From Sphingobium sp. V4 (GTDB lineage Bacteria > Pseudomonadota > Alphaproteobacteria > Sphingomonadales > Sphingomonadaceae): DNA of 64,000 nt. Positions 43,682 through 52,555 of the stretch are shown here, in pieces (position 1 is the first letter of the stretch; each line of letters starts with the position of its first letter). The position numbers and the translations under genes were made by a program. The notes under the pieces were generated by a model. The model saw nothing but the letters and a program-made list of their open reading frames with translations. It was not told where the DNA came from and did no database searches. Where the stretch lies: the NCBI RefSeq assembly GCF_029590555.1, contig NZ_CP081001.1, positions 2,948,001-3,012,000 on the forward strand, read 5' to 3'.

Positions 43682-46630
43682 ATGTTGCGCCACGTTACCC
43701 GTGCAGCCTTCGCGCGTCGCAGCTCGACCATCGCGATTGCATCCACCATCTTCATCGCCGGAACGGCCATCGCGCAGGACCAGCCTGCCGCCGCGCCGCC
43801 CCAGGCGGACCAGGAAACCGCGGACATCGTCGTGACCGGCTTCCGCGCCTCGCTCGACAGCGCGCTGGGCATGAAGCGGCAGGAAGCCGCCGCGATCGAT
43901 TCGATCGTCGCCGAGGATATCGGCAAATTCCCGGACTCGAACCTCGCCGAATCGATGCAGCGCGTGCCGGGCATCGCTCTGGCCCGCGGTGACGGCGGCG
44001 AAGGCCGCAACATTTCGGTTCGCGGCCTGGGCGCGGGCTTCACCCGCGTCCGCATCAACGGCATGGAAGGTACGTCGCAGACGGGTTCGTCCGACATCTA
44101 TGGCGCGGGCAATAATGGCCGCAGCTTCGACTTCAACGTTTTCCCGACCGAAATCTTCTCGGCCCTGTCGGTGCGCAAGACCACTTCGGCCGATGTCGAG
44201 GAAGGCTCGCTCGGCGCCACGGTCGACCTGAGCGCACCCAAGCCGATGGATCAGAAGGAGGATTTCGTCCTCTCCATGACGGCGCGCGGCGTCTATAACG
44301 AGCTGTCGAAGAAGGTCGATCCGCGCGCCTCGCTGCTGATCTCAAAGCAGTTCGGCGACAGCGGCTTCGGCATTCTCGGCAGCCTTGCCTATCAGAAGCG
44401 CAACATCCGCGAGGTGGGCTATTCGGCGGTCGACATCCTGTCGGCCAATACCAATGGCGGTTTCTGCTCGCCGGTCGGCTTCGCGCCGCAGAACCCCTCG
44501 ACCAACGCGGCCAAGGGTGCCGACGCGCTCAACTGCTCGACCGGCAATCCGCGCACCAGCACCAATGGCGCCTATCAGGCGATCGTCGACCTGCGCCGCG
44601 ACGACCTGCCCAATGTTGCGGGCAGCGGCGCATTCCTGCCGCGCATTCCGCGCTACCTCAATTCGGAACAGGACCAGGAACGGATCGGCGGTTCGCTGAC
44701 CCTTCAGTTCAAGCCGGACGATGAAACCGACATTTCGCTCGACTTCCTCTACTCGCGGTTCGAGGTGACGCGCCGGGACAATTATATCGCGGCGATCTCC
44801 TTCGCCCGTTCGGCCGCCAACAACGGCCAGCCGATGACGTCGGTGCGCGATATCGAGTTCGACGAGAATGGCTCGCTGGTCTACGGCCTGTTCGATGGCG
44901 TCGACGTCCGTTCCGAAGGGCTGGTCGATCATTTCGTCTCGACCTTCAAACAGGCGAACCTGAACTTCAAGCGCCAGCTCAGCGACAATCTGGAAGTGAG
45001 CGGCATCGTCGGCTTCAACCGTTCGATCTGGGACGGCAAGAAGCGTCTCCAGACCTTCATCGACGCGATCGACACCGACGGCTTCTCGATCGACTATCGT
45101 GACGGCGGCTCCACCCCGGTGCTGGGATTCGGCATCGACGTGAACAATCCGGCCAGCTTCACCTATGCGCCGGGGCTGGCTGACGGCACGGTGCTGGGCG
45201 GCTTCAGCTATCAGGGCAAGCCGTCGAAGAATACGACCGACAACATGACCGCCGAAGCCAATCTGAAATGGAGCTTTAGCGACGCCTTCTCGATCCGCGC
45301 CGGCGCCCAGTATCGGCGCAGCGATTTCCTCTCGACCTTCCTGCGCCCCTATTCGGCCGACCTGCTGGTCCGGGCATTGCCGGCGGGCACCAGCCTGGCC
45401 GACATCACGACGACGATCAGCGGCGTGGACAAGCTGTGGGGCAAGGGCGCGCCGTCCAGCTGGGTGGCGATCGATGCCGACAAGTGGGCCGACACGTTCG
45501 GCTTCGATTCGGTGCGTTACTGCGGCGTCGAATGCGGCGCCGGACGCAGCCGGGTGCGCGAAGAGGTCATGAGCAGCTACATCATGGCCAATTTCGACCT
45601 GGAGGATGCGATCGGCTTCGGCGTGCGCGGCGATGTGGGCGTGCGTTATGTCAAGACCGACATGGTGTCTTCGGGCTATATCACCGTGGCCAATGCCGCG
45701 TCGCCGACGGGCCTTGCCGGCCAGTTCGCATCGGCAAAGAACGGCTATGACGACTGGTTGCCCTCGGCCAATGTCGTGATCGAGCCGATCGACAATCTGC
45801 TGGTCCGCGTGTCGGGCGCGAAGGTCCTGGCGCGGCCCGAACTGGGCCTGCTGACGCCCACCAGCGGGGTCAATCCGGTGACTCGTGTCGGCAACGTCAA
45901 CAACCCGTTCCTGGACCCGATCCGCGCCACCACATTCGACCTGGCGGTGGAATGGTATTTCCGTCCCGGCTCGCTGCTCTCGGCCGCCTTCTTCTACAAG
46001 GACATCAAGAGCTTCATCCAGAATGTGAACAGCCAGATTCCCTTCAACCAGCTGGGCTTGCCGGACGCCCTGCTGATCGGCAGCAATACGCTGCCCACCG
46101 AGCTGTTCACCGTGTCGCAGCCGTTCAACACGCCGGGTGGTCCGCTCAAGGGCATCGAACTCAACGCCCAGATCCCCTTCACCTTCTTCGATGGCTTCCT
46201 CGCCAATTTCGGCGTGCTTGCCAATTACACCAAGGTAACGTCGAAGATCGACTATATCCTGGCCAGCGTGAACGGCGTGCCGACGGTGACCACCACGGCG
46301 GACCTGGTCGGCCTGTCGAAGAATACCGCGTCGGCGACGCTCTATTATGAGGATGACAAGTTCAGCATCCGCAGCACGGGCAATTTCCGCGACAAGTTCA
46401 TCCGCGGCATCCCGGCCTCGCCCGGCAGCGATCTTCAGGGCAATGCAAAGACCTTCTACATGGATGCGTCGGCCAGCTACAATGTCACCGATCGGCTGAA
46501 GATCATCGTCGAGGCGCAAAACCTGACCGACGAGCAGAACCGTCTCTATATCGACAGCCAGCGCCAGGACACGCTGTTCGAAACGCGGATCGGCCGGACC
46601 TTCACCTTCGGCGTGACCTACCGGATGTAA
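43682..46630 (+). CDS. TonB-dependent receptor for pectin oligosaccharides
   Basis: A 982-residue outer-membrane receptor of the Xanthomonas/Caulobacter-type TonB family. After the signal peptide (about residues 1-34, ending GTAIAQ) come the TonB-box-like region DIVVTGFRASLDSALGMKR (about 50-68), the plug domain (VPGIALARGDGGEGRNISVRG, VRKTTSADVEEGSLGATVDL, to about 230) and a 22-strand barrel ending in the aromatic terminus FGVTYRM. The ATG at 43682 has GGGGAGG upstream. Between CE12/GH28 and an IclR regulator, it most likely takes up rhamnogalacturonan oligosaccharides into the periplasm. A terminator follows at 46662. Confidence 0.94.
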   Translation: MLRHVTRAAFARRSSTIAIASTIFIAGTAIAQDQPAAAPPQADQETADIVVTGFRASLDSALGMKRQEAAAIDSIVAEDIGKFPDSNLAESMQRVPGIALARGDGGEGRNISVRGLGAGFTRVRINGMEGTSQTGSSDIYGAGNNGRSFDFNVFPTEIFSALSVRKTTSADVEEGSLGATVDLSAPKPMDQKEDFVLSMTARGVYNELSKKVDPRASLLISKQFGDSGFGILGSLAYQKRNIREVGYSAVDILSANTNGGFCSPVGFAPQNPSTNAAKGADALNCSTGNPRTSTNGAYQAIVDLRRDDLPNVAGSGAFLPRIPRYLNSEQDQERIGGSLTLQFKPDDETDISLDFLYSRFEVTRRDNYIAAISFARSAANNGQPMTSVRDIEFDENGSLVYGLFDGVDVRSEGLVDHFVSTFKQANLNFKRQLSDNLEVSGIVGFNRSIWDGKKRLQTFIDAIDTDGFSIDYRDGGSTPVLGFGIDVNNPASFTYAPGLADGTVLGGFSYQGKPSKNTTDNMTAEANLKWSFSDAFSIRAGAQYRRSDFLSTFLRPYSADLLVRALPAGTSLADITTTISGVDKLWGKGAPSSWVAIDADKWADTFGFDSVRYCGVECGAGRSRVREEVMSSYIMANFDLEDAIGFGVRGDVGVRYVKTDMVSSGYITVANAASPTGLAGQFASAKNGYDDWLPSANVVIEPIDNLLVRVSGAKVLARPELGLLTPTSGVNPVTRVGNVNNPFLDPIRATTFDLAVEWYFRPGSLLSAAFFYKDIKSFIQNVNSQIPFNQLGLPDALLIGSNTLPTELFTVSQPFNTPGGPLKGIELNAQIPFTFFDGFLANFGVLANYTKVTSKIDYILASVNGVPTVTTTADLVGLSKNTASATLYYEDDKFSIRSTGNFRDKFIRGIPASPGSDLQGNAKTFYMDASASYNVTDRLKIIVEAQNLTDEQNRLYIDSQRQDTLFETRIGRTFTFGVTYRM

Positions 46631-46661
46631 CGCCGGCGCCTATCCTTCTCCCCAACCTGAA

Positions 46662-46698
46662 AGGGCGCGACCACTCCGGCGGTTCGCGCCCTCTTTGT
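46662..46698 (+). terminator. Terminator shared by the receptor and iclR
   Basis: AGGGCGCGA (46662-46670) pairs perfectly with TCGCGCCCT (46684-46692) and is followed by CTTTG. It lies in the 78-bp gap between the two convergent genes. Confidence 0.75.
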
Positions 46699-46708
46699 TC
46701 GGGATCGA

Positions 46709-47485
46709 TCAGCGCGGCCCGCTATAGCCCACCGCGGCGCCGATCTGCTCGGCCGACCGCATCACCTGTTCGGCAAGGCCCGGCCGCAACTCGTCCGTCA
46801 GATAATGGGCGGCGCTGGCGATCGAGATGGCGATGCAGATCTTGCCCTTCGCATCGCGAATCGGCACCGCGATCGACCGGACACCGTCGCCCAGCTCGCT
46901 GTCGTGCAGCACCTCGCCGCGCGCCTTGTGCGCCCGCATTTCCTCCAGAAAGGCGTCGATCTGCGCGCGGTCCGCATTGCCGCCCTTCGCCTCGCCATAG
47001 AGGCGCTCCCACGTCGCCTCCTCCTCATCCAGCAGCAGCGCCTTGCCCAGGCCCGTTTCCGCGACAGGGCGGCGATCGCCCGGCGCGGTCGCGACGCGCA
47101 GCCGCTGGGTGCCGGTCACGCGGTCGAGGTGGCGGGAGAAATCGCCCTCGCGCTTGCCGACGAAGACGCAGAAGCCGGTGCGTTCCGACAGCAATTCCAT
47201 GAAGGGGCGGGCGACGCGGACATAGTCGATCTGCTCGGTCGCGAGCACGCCCAGCTGCAACAGCTTGGGGCCGAGTGCGAAACCGTCGCGCGTGACGGCC
47301 AGATAGTTGCGCGAGCGCAGGGCCTGCACCAGCCGGTGCGCCGTCGTCTTGCTCATGCCCAGCTTGCGGGCGAGGTCGGCGGCGCGGATCGGGCCGTCGA
47401 TCACCTCGTCCATGATGTCGAGCGCGCGCATCAGCGTCTGGGTGCCCTTGACCCCCTGCTCCTGTTTTTCGTCGGTATCCTGCAT
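46709..47485 (-). CDS. IclR-family regulator, second copy
   Basis: A 258-residue IclR protein with a winged helix (about residues 12-78; recognition helix MSKTTAHRLVQAL) and an effector domain (about 90-250; GLGKALLLDEEEATWERLYG). It shares layout and many motifs with the regulator at 23270-24079 (VIDGP, LGPKLLQLG, PIRDA). The ATG at 47485 is preferred; a start at 47515 would place its codons over the operator-like site at 47508-47521. Two perfect-arm palindromes lie just upstream, suggesting autoregulation. It is convergent with the TonB-dependent receptor and likely controls it. Confidence 0.9.
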   Translation of the reverse strand: MQDTDEKQEQGVKGTQTLMRALDIMDEVIDGPIRAADLARKLGMSKTTAHRLVQALRSRNYLAVTRDGFALGPKLLQLGVLATEQIDYVRVARPFMELLSERTGFCVFVGKREGDFSRHLDRVTGTQRLRVATAPGDRRPVAETGLGKALLLDEEEATWERLYGEAKGGNADRAQIDAFLEEMRAHKARGEVLHDSELGDGVRSIAVPIRDAKGKICIAISIASAAHYLTDELRPGLAEQVMRSAEQIGAAVGYSGPR

Positions 47486-47507
47486 GGTCGTTCCGTTCGC
47501 GATGGCG

Positions 47508-47521
47508 TCCCACATATCGGA
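47508..47521 (+). promoter_or_regulatory. Operator-like palindrome upstream of second iclR, site 1
   Basis: TCCCACATATCGGA has perfect TCC/GGA arms and matches TYCCA-N5-NGGA. It lies 22 bp ahead of the iclR start. Confidence 0.5.
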
Positions 47522-47525
47522 CGCG

Positions 47526-47539
47526 TCCCATATATAGGA
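47526..47539 (+). promoter_or_regulatory. Operator-like palindrome upstream of second iclR, site 2
   Basis: TCCCATATATAGGA has perfect TCC/GGA arms with an AT-only centre. It starts 18 bp after site 1; the pair would overlap the iclR promoter. Confidence 0.5.
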
Positions 47540-47588
47540 AGCATATCGACCAATTCGGACCGCTTGTCAGCAGCTTTGTTATACGCAT

Positions 47589-47628
47589 GGAAAAGGCCCG
47601 CGAGTCGCGGGACCGGCGGGCCTTTTCC
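47589..47628. terminator. Bidirectional terminator after pal
   Basis: GGAAAAGGCCCGC (47589-47601) pairs perfectly over 13 bp with GCGGGCCTTTTCC (47616-47628). The A-run and T-run inside the arms make it suitable for ending the tol-pal transcript on the minus strand. Confidence 0.8.
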
Positions 47629-47645
47629 GGGTCAGTGGGTGCGGG

Positions 47646-48161
47646 TCAATATTGGATGGTGACGGTCACGGCGCGGCGGTTCTGCGCCCATGCGGCCTCG
47701 TCGGAACCGAGCGCGGCCGGGCGTTCCTTGCCATAGCTGACGGTGGTGATACGGCCCGGATCGATGCCGAGCGAGGCGAGGTAATTCTTCGCCGCATTGG
47801 CGCGGCGCTCGCCCAGCGCGATATTATAGTCGCGGGTGCCGCGTTCGTCGGCATGACCCTCGATCGTCACGCGCACCGCCGGATTCTGCTGCAACCAGGC
47901 GGCCTGGCTCTGGAGTGTCGCCTGATCCTCCGCATCGACATCAAATTGGTCGAGCGCAAAGAAGATGCGGTCCGACGCGACCGAGGCGATGAAATCCTCC
48001 TGGCTGCCCTTGACCGGGCCGGAGGGCGTGGCCGGGCCGGTCGGCGCGGTGGTGCCGCCGGTGCCGCCGGGCGCGGGGGGCAGTTCCGCCGGCGGCTTCT
48101 TCGAACAGGCGGCGAGCGCGATGATGGCGGTGGCCATAACCAGGGTCCGGGACAATTTCAT
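47646..48161 (-). CDS. pal: Peptidoglycan-associated lipoprotein Pal
   Basis: A 171-residue outer-membrane lipoprotein that binds peptidoglycan and TolB, linking the outer membrane to the cell wall during division. The lipobox IALAAC lies at about residues 13-18, followed by a Pro/Gly/Thr-rich linker and an OmpA-like domain with [22 protein letters not shown] (about 95-116) and a terminal [11 protein letters not shown]. The ATG at 48161 is chosen over an upstream in-frame ATG at 48203 because it puts the signal peptide first. Last gene of the tol operon, 115 bp behind tolB. Confidence 0.97.
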   Translation of the reverse strand: MKLSRTLVMATAIIALAACSKKPPAELPPAPGGTGGTTAPTGPATPSGPVKGSQEDFIASVASDRIFFALDQFDVDAEDQATLQSQAAWLQQNPAVRVTIEGHADERGTRDYNIALGERRANAAKNYLASLGIDPGRITTVSYGKERPAALGSDEAAWAQNRRAVTVTIQY

Positions 48162-48276
48162 CGGGGGTCTCCTTCTTGCGCTGTCGATCGCACAGGGGGG
48201 CAACGACAGGGTTCGTGATGTTCGTTACGCTGTCAAGACGACAGGGTTCCGCCGGGGGGTGTCCCCCATGCGAATC

Positions 48277-49623
48277 TTACGGCAGCAGCGGTCCCCAGGC
48301 CGGGTCCGAGCCGCTGAGCGGCGTCGGGATGCGCCGCTCGTTCACGCCGGTCAGATCGACCTGCCACACCTGGCTGCTGCCCTGGCGGCCCGGCGTGGTG
48401 CGGAAATATTGCAGCACGCGGCCATTGGGCGACCAGGTCGGCTGTTCGTCCTGCCAGCCATTGGTCAGGATGCGCTCATTGTCCCCATTGGGGGACATGA
48501 CCGCGATCTTGAAGTCGCCCGACATCTTGGTGAAAGCGATGAGGTCCCCGCGCGGCGACCATTCGGGGGTCGCATAGCGGCCGCCGCCATGGCTGATGCG
48601 GCGCTGGCCGGATCCGTCGGCGTTCATGACATAGATTTGCTGCCCGCCCGACCGGTCGCTTTCGAACACGATCTGCCGGCCGTCGGGCGAATAGCTGCCG
48701 CCCACGTCGATGCCGGGCGTATTGGTGAGGCGCACCGGCGACCCGCCGCTCGCCGAGACACGGTAGATGTCGGTATTGCCCGCAACCGCCATGGAGAAGA
48801 GGATGCTGCGGCCGTCGGGGGACCAGCGCGGCGCGAAGGTCGGGTTGTTGCTTTCCGTCACCAGCTTCTGCTGGCCGCTGCCGATGTCGTAGACGTAGAT
48901 CCGCACCCGGCTGCCCAGATAGCTGACATAGACGATCGACTTGTAATCGGGGGAGAAGCGCGGGGTCAGCGCGATCGACTGGCCATTGGTGATGAAGCGG
49001 TGGTTGGCGCCGTCCGAATCCATGATGGCGAGCCGTTTGACGCGATTCCCCTTGGGGCCGCTTTCGGCGATATAGGCGATGCGGCTGTCGAAGAAGGGGC
49101 TTTCGCCCGACAGGCGGGCATAGATGGCGTCGGCGCATTTATGCGCGGCACGGCGCCAGTCGCGCGGGGCAACGACATAGCCCTGGCGGGTCAGTTCCTG
49201 CTTCAGAGCCACGTCATAGAGGTAGCAGCCCACCGTGATGTCGGATTCGCCGCCGCTTGTGCGGACGAAGCCCTGGACCAGCGCCTGGTAGGCGCCCCAT
49301 TTGTCATATTGCGGGAAGGTGACTTCGGGGAAGGCGATGGCGGGCAGCCCGCCTGGACCGGACGGGTCGAACAGGCCGGAGCCCTTGAGGTCGGACACGA
49401 TCACTTCGGCGATCTTGCGGCCCAGATCGCTTGCGGTGCCGGCGGGGGTCGCGACCTCCTGCTGCGCGGGGAGCGGGGGGACGGCGATCTTCAGGTTGCT
49501 GTCGATCTCGCCGGTGACATCGACCGACAGCTGGGCCATGGCGGGCGCGGAAAGGGCGGCGGCCAGCGCGACCGTGGCGGCGAAGGCAGTGGGCGCCAGG
49601 CGGCGGAGGAGGGTGGTCTTCAT
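48277..49623 (-). CDS. tolB: Tol-Pal translocation protein TolB
   Basis: A 448-residue periplasmic protein with a signal peptide (about residues 1-30, ending APAMAQ), an N-terminal alpha/beta domain (about 35-160) and a six-bladed WD40-like propeller with repeated motifs such as PRWSPDGRSILF, SYSPDGRQIVFES and PTWSPNGRVLQYF. It connects Pal with the TolQRA motor. Its start overlaps the tolA stop by ATGA. A short GGGGG/CCCCC hairpin follows the stop without a T-run, and pal is read on from there. Confidence 0.97.
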   Translation of the reverse strand: MKTTLLRRLAPTAFAATVALAAALSAPAMAQLSVDVTGEIDSNLKIAVPPLPAQQEVATPAGTASDLGRKIAEVIVSDLKGSGLFDPSGPGGLPAIAFPEVTFPQYDKWGAYQALVQGFVRTSGGESDITVGCYLYDVALKQELTRQGYVVAPRDWRRAAHKCADAIYARLSGESPFFDSRIAYIAESGPKGNRVKRLAIMDSDGANHRFITNGQSIALTPRFSPDYKSIVYVSYLGSRVRIYVYDIGSGQQKLVTESNNPTFAPRWSPDGRSILFSMAVAGNTDIYRVSASGGSPVRLTNTPGIDVGGSYSPDGRQIVFESDRSGGQQIYVMNADGSGQRRISHGGGRYATPEWSPRGDLIAFTKMSGDFKIAVMSPNGDNERILTNGWQDEQPTWSPNGRVLQYFRTTPGRQGSSQVWQVDLTGVNERRIPTPLSGSDPAWGPLLP

Positions 49624-50636
49624 CGGTTCAGCCTCGCGTCAAAGCGGAGTGGCCGGAGCCATTTCCATTGGTCATAATATTCGGGCGGCAGGTTGCGGAA
49701 GGGCGCGGCCAGCTTCACCGCCTGGATCGCGCGCTCCGCATGGAGCCGGGCCTGCGGCTGGTTGCTGGCCGTCACGCCCAGCTGATCGATCAGCTGGGGC
49801 GCGCCGATCAGGCCGCCATTCTTGTCGAGCCGCACCTCCAGCAGGGTGACGAGCTTGTCGGCATCCGCGCCGGACGGCGCGCGCCAATGGGGCTTGAGCT
49901 GCCGCCGGATTTCGGCGTCGAGCGCGGCCTTCTGCTGTGGTCCCATGGCGGCGGCGAGTGGCGGCGCGGCTTTGCGCGGCGCGTCCGCGCTGGTGTCGAT
50001 GCCCTTGAGGAAATCCTTGCCCAGTAGCGACCCCTTGGGCTTGTCCGCCTTGCCCGCGCCGGACGCCCTGGCGTCGCTTTTGGCCTTGGCGTCGCTCTTG
50101 GCCTTGGCGTCGCTTTTGGCCGGCTTCGACGGCACGGCGGCGGCCTTGGGCTTTTCGGGCGCTGGCTTGGCCTTGGCCACCGGCTTTTCCGGCGTGGGCT
50201 TCGCTTTGGGCGCTGGCTTTTCCGGCGCCGGCTTGGGCTTGGCCGGGGTTTTGGCCGCTTCCTTCTTGGGCGGGGTCGGCTTCGGTTTGGGCGGTTGTGC
50301 CTTCGCCACCGGCTTGGGCGGCGGCGGAGCAGGCGTCGGCTTTGGCGGAGGCGGCGCGGGCGTCGGTTCGGGTTCCGGCGCAGGTTCGGGGAGCGGCGCG
50401 GGCTTGGCGTCCTGCGTCGGCCCTTGCTCCGGTGCGGAGCTCGGTGGGGGCGGCTGGGTCGAAATCTGTGGCGCGGTCGATTGCAGCGCCACCTCGTCCA
50501 CCAGGCTGACGTCCATTGGCGGGGACTTGAGCTTCAACGGGTTGGGGGTGGCCAGGAACCCGGCCGACAGCAGGCCGAACAGCAGGACATGTCCTGCCGT
50601 CGCGACGCCAAGGCCGATCTTTTCCGCGCGATCCAT
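49620..50636 (-). CDS. tolA: TolA envelope protein
   Basis: A 338-residue inner-membrane protein that spans the periplasm to contact Pal and TolB. One N-terminal transmembrane helix (about residues 9-30) is followed by a long low-complexity Pro/Lys/Ala region (about 55-200) with tandem units of the AKSDAKAKSDA and KPAPEKP kinds, then a C-terminal TonB/TolA-type domain (HWRAPSGADADKLVTLLEVRLDKNGGL, about 245-335). The length and order in the operon (after tolR, before tolB, ATGA overlap with tolB) support TolA rather than a generic TonB protein. Confidence 0.92.
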   Translation of the reverse strand: MDRAEKIGLGVATAGHVLLFGLLSAGFLATPNPLKLKSPPMDVSLVDEVALQSTAPQISTQPPPPSSAPEQGPTQDAKPAPLPEPAPEPEPTPAPPPPKPTPAPPPPKPVAKAQPPKPKPTPPKKEAAKTPAKPKPAPEKPAPKAKPTPEKPVAKAKPAPEKPKAAAVPSKPAKSDAKAKSDAKAKSDARASGAGKADKPKGSLLGKDFLKGIDTSADAPRKAAPPLAAAMGPQQKAALDAEIRRQLKPHWRAPSGADADKLVTLLEVRLDKNGGLIGAPQLIDQLGVTASNQPQARLHAERAIQAVKLAAPFRNLPPEYYDQWKWLRPLRFDARLNR

Positions 50637-50654
50637 ATCCTCGACCTATGGCCC

Positions 50655-51136
<482 letters not shown>

Positions 51137-51137
<1 letters not shown>

Positions 51138-51208
51138 CAGCGCGTTCCCTGTTTTACAGCGATGCCCAAGTTCATCGCTTCTTTCTGTGCAGCGATGCCC
51201 AAGTTCAT
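51137..51208 (-). CDS. Candidate 23-residue peptide between tolQ and tolR
   Basis: A frame of 23 codons begins with an ATG sharing ATGA with the tolQ stop and ends with a TGA sharing its A with the tolR ATG (TGATG). The peptide contains the unit MNLGIA twice, 11 residues apart, because of a 23-bp direct repeat. It has no membrane segment or recognised domain. It may be a translation-coupling frame that carries ribosomes from tolQ to tolR rather than a functional peptide. Expression is not shown. Confidence 0.4.
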
Positions 51209-51212
51209 CGCT
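51157..51212. repeat. 23-bp tandem direct repeat in the tolQ-tolR junction
   Basis: The 23-bp unit at 51157-51179 recurs identically at 51190-51212, a period of 33 bp (11 codons). Each unit also contains AGCGATG/CATCGCT, a 7-bp hairpin with an 8-nt loop, so the mRNA junction would hold two consecutive small hairpins. Confidence 0.85.
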
Positions 51213-51909
51213 GCGCCTCCAACTCACGGCTCAAGGTCGAATAGAAGCCGTCGGCGAAGCGGGTCAGCCCCGATTCCAGCCGATTGATGCCATGGCTGAA
51301 GCGGTTGTAGGCGATCACCGCCGGGATTGCCGCGAACAGGCCGATGGCGGTGGCGAACAGCGCTTCGGCAATGCCCGGCGCGACGACCGCGAGCGAGCTG
51401 TTCTGTTCCGCCGCGATCGAGGTGAAGGCGCGCATGATGCCCCAGACGGTACCGAACAGGCCGACGAAGGGTGCGACGGAACCGATGGTGGCGAGGATGT
51501 TGAGCCGGTCGGACAGGCGGTCGACCTCCGCCGCGATCGTGCTCGACATCGATGTCGACAGCCGGTCGCGGGTGCCGTCGCGGTCGATCACCTTCTGCGC
51601 GGTCGATCGCCGCCATTCGGTGACGCCCGCCGCCATCACCTTGGCCGCAGGAAAGTCGGATTTTCCGCGCGTCTCGTAAAAACGGTCGATATCCTCGGCC
51701 TTCCAGAAGTCCGCCTCGAACTTGCGGCTTTCCTTGCTCGCCCGGCGCAGGGTGAAGCTGAAGCCGATGATCATCGCCCAGGTCCAGATGCTGGCAAGCA
51801 ACAGGCCGATCATCACCCCCTTGACGACGATGTCGGCCTGCAAAAACAGGGCGAGCGGGGAAATGGTCGCGGCGTCGGTCATCGCGCCGGCAGGCAGGTT
51901 GAGGGTCAT
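51205..51909 (-). CDS. tolQ: TolQ, ExbB/MotA-family proton channel
   Basis: A 234-residue inner-membrane protein with three transmembrane helices (about residues 22-45, 135-158 and 170-195). The conserved channel region is ATIGSVAPFVGLFGTVWGIM followed by PGIAEALFATAIGLFAAIPA. With TolR it forms the proton-driven motor that moves TolA. The ATG at 51909 overlaps the ybgC stop by ATGA. A later in-frame ATG (10 codons on) is possible. Confidence 0.96.
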   Translation of the reverse strand: MTLNLPAGAMTDAATISPLALFLQADIVVKGVMIGLLLASIWTWAMIIGFSFTLRRASKESRKFEADFWKAEDIDRFYETRGKSDFPAAKVMAAGVTEWRRSTAQKVIDRDGTRDRLSTSMSSTIAAEVDRLSDRLNILATIGSVAPFVGLFGTVWGIMRAFTSIAAEQNSSLAVVAPGIAEALFATAIGLFAAIPAVIAYNRFSHGINRLESGLTRFADGFYSTLSRELEAQR

Positions 51910-52376
51910 GGGTGGATGTCTTCCCCTTGGCAAAGGCGAGTGAAAATGTCGGTCCAGGCCTTGGGCTGCCGCTGCGGGCGGCCCTGCGGCGTCAGCCAGG
52001 CGACGGTGATGGTGGCGTCGGTCAACTGTTCCGCGCCCCGCATGACTGACTGATGAATGGAGCAGCTGGCCGCGCGCACGTCGGTGACGCGGCTCGACAC
52101 CATCAGGTCGTCGTCCAGCCGCGCCGGGCGGCGGTAGCGGATCTGGAGGTCGGTGACGGCGTAGACGCCCCCGCCCGTTTCATGGGCGCAGCGCTGGTCG
52201 ATGCCGGCGATGCGCAGCATGTCGGACCGGGCGCGCTCCATGTAACGGAGATAATTGGCGTGATAGACGAGGCCCGACAGGTCGGTATCCTCGAAATAGA
52301 TGCGCAGCGGGAAATGATGCACGGCGGCGACGAAGCGTCCGGTCGCCGGCGCTGGCATCAATTCGGAAACGGGCAT
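51906..52376 (-). CDS. ybgC: Acyl-CoA thioesterase YbgC (hot-dog fold)
   Basis: A 156-residue cytoplasmic thioesterase of the tol-pal-associated YbgC group. The motif [28 protein letters not shown] (about residues 25-52) contains the catalytic aspartate. It opens the tol-pal operon in most proteobacteria and is coupled here to tolQ by ATGA. The start at 52376 gives a slightly long N-terminus; an ATG six codons downstream (MPAPATGRF) is equally possible. Confidence 0.94.
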   Translation of the reverse strand: MPVSELMPAPATGRFVAAVHHFPLRIYFEDTDLSGLVYHANYLRYMERARSDMLRIAGIDQRCAHETGGGVYAVTDLQIRYRRPARLDDDLMVSSRVTDVRAASCSIHQSVMRGAEQLTDATITVAWLTPQGRPQRQPKAWTDIFTRLCQGEDIHP

Positions 52377-52555
52377 GGCGGGCTTTTAACCATGGCGGAG
52401 GCTCGGCGCAAAGCCGGAAATGCCGGTGGCGCAACCATTCCGTCGGTCATGGCGGCACGCTTCACCGCCTGCCGGATTCCATAGACGTCCGGTACTGGCC
52501 GTCGGCCGACCGCGCGGCTAAGGGGAATGGACGATTCAAGAGGGAGGATTGGAGC

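Noticed and set aside
43319..43693. A possible 124-codon gene in the receptor/CE12 gap
   Set aside because: No ribosome binding site or domain; it overlaps the receptor start and CE12 start and covers the regulatory sites.
44342..46519. A 725-codon minus-strand open frame opposite the TonB-dependent receptor
   Set aside because: Antisense of an intact receptor with plug and barrel; no family features.
46709..47515. A start at 47515 for the second IclR gene
   Set aside because: It would put the first codons over a palindrome that fits the operator motif, and the ATG at 47485 gives the usual family N-terminus.
48250..48276. GGGGG/CCCCC hairpin after tolB as a terminator
   Set aside because: The stem is short and no T-run follows; pal is expected to be read through from tolB.
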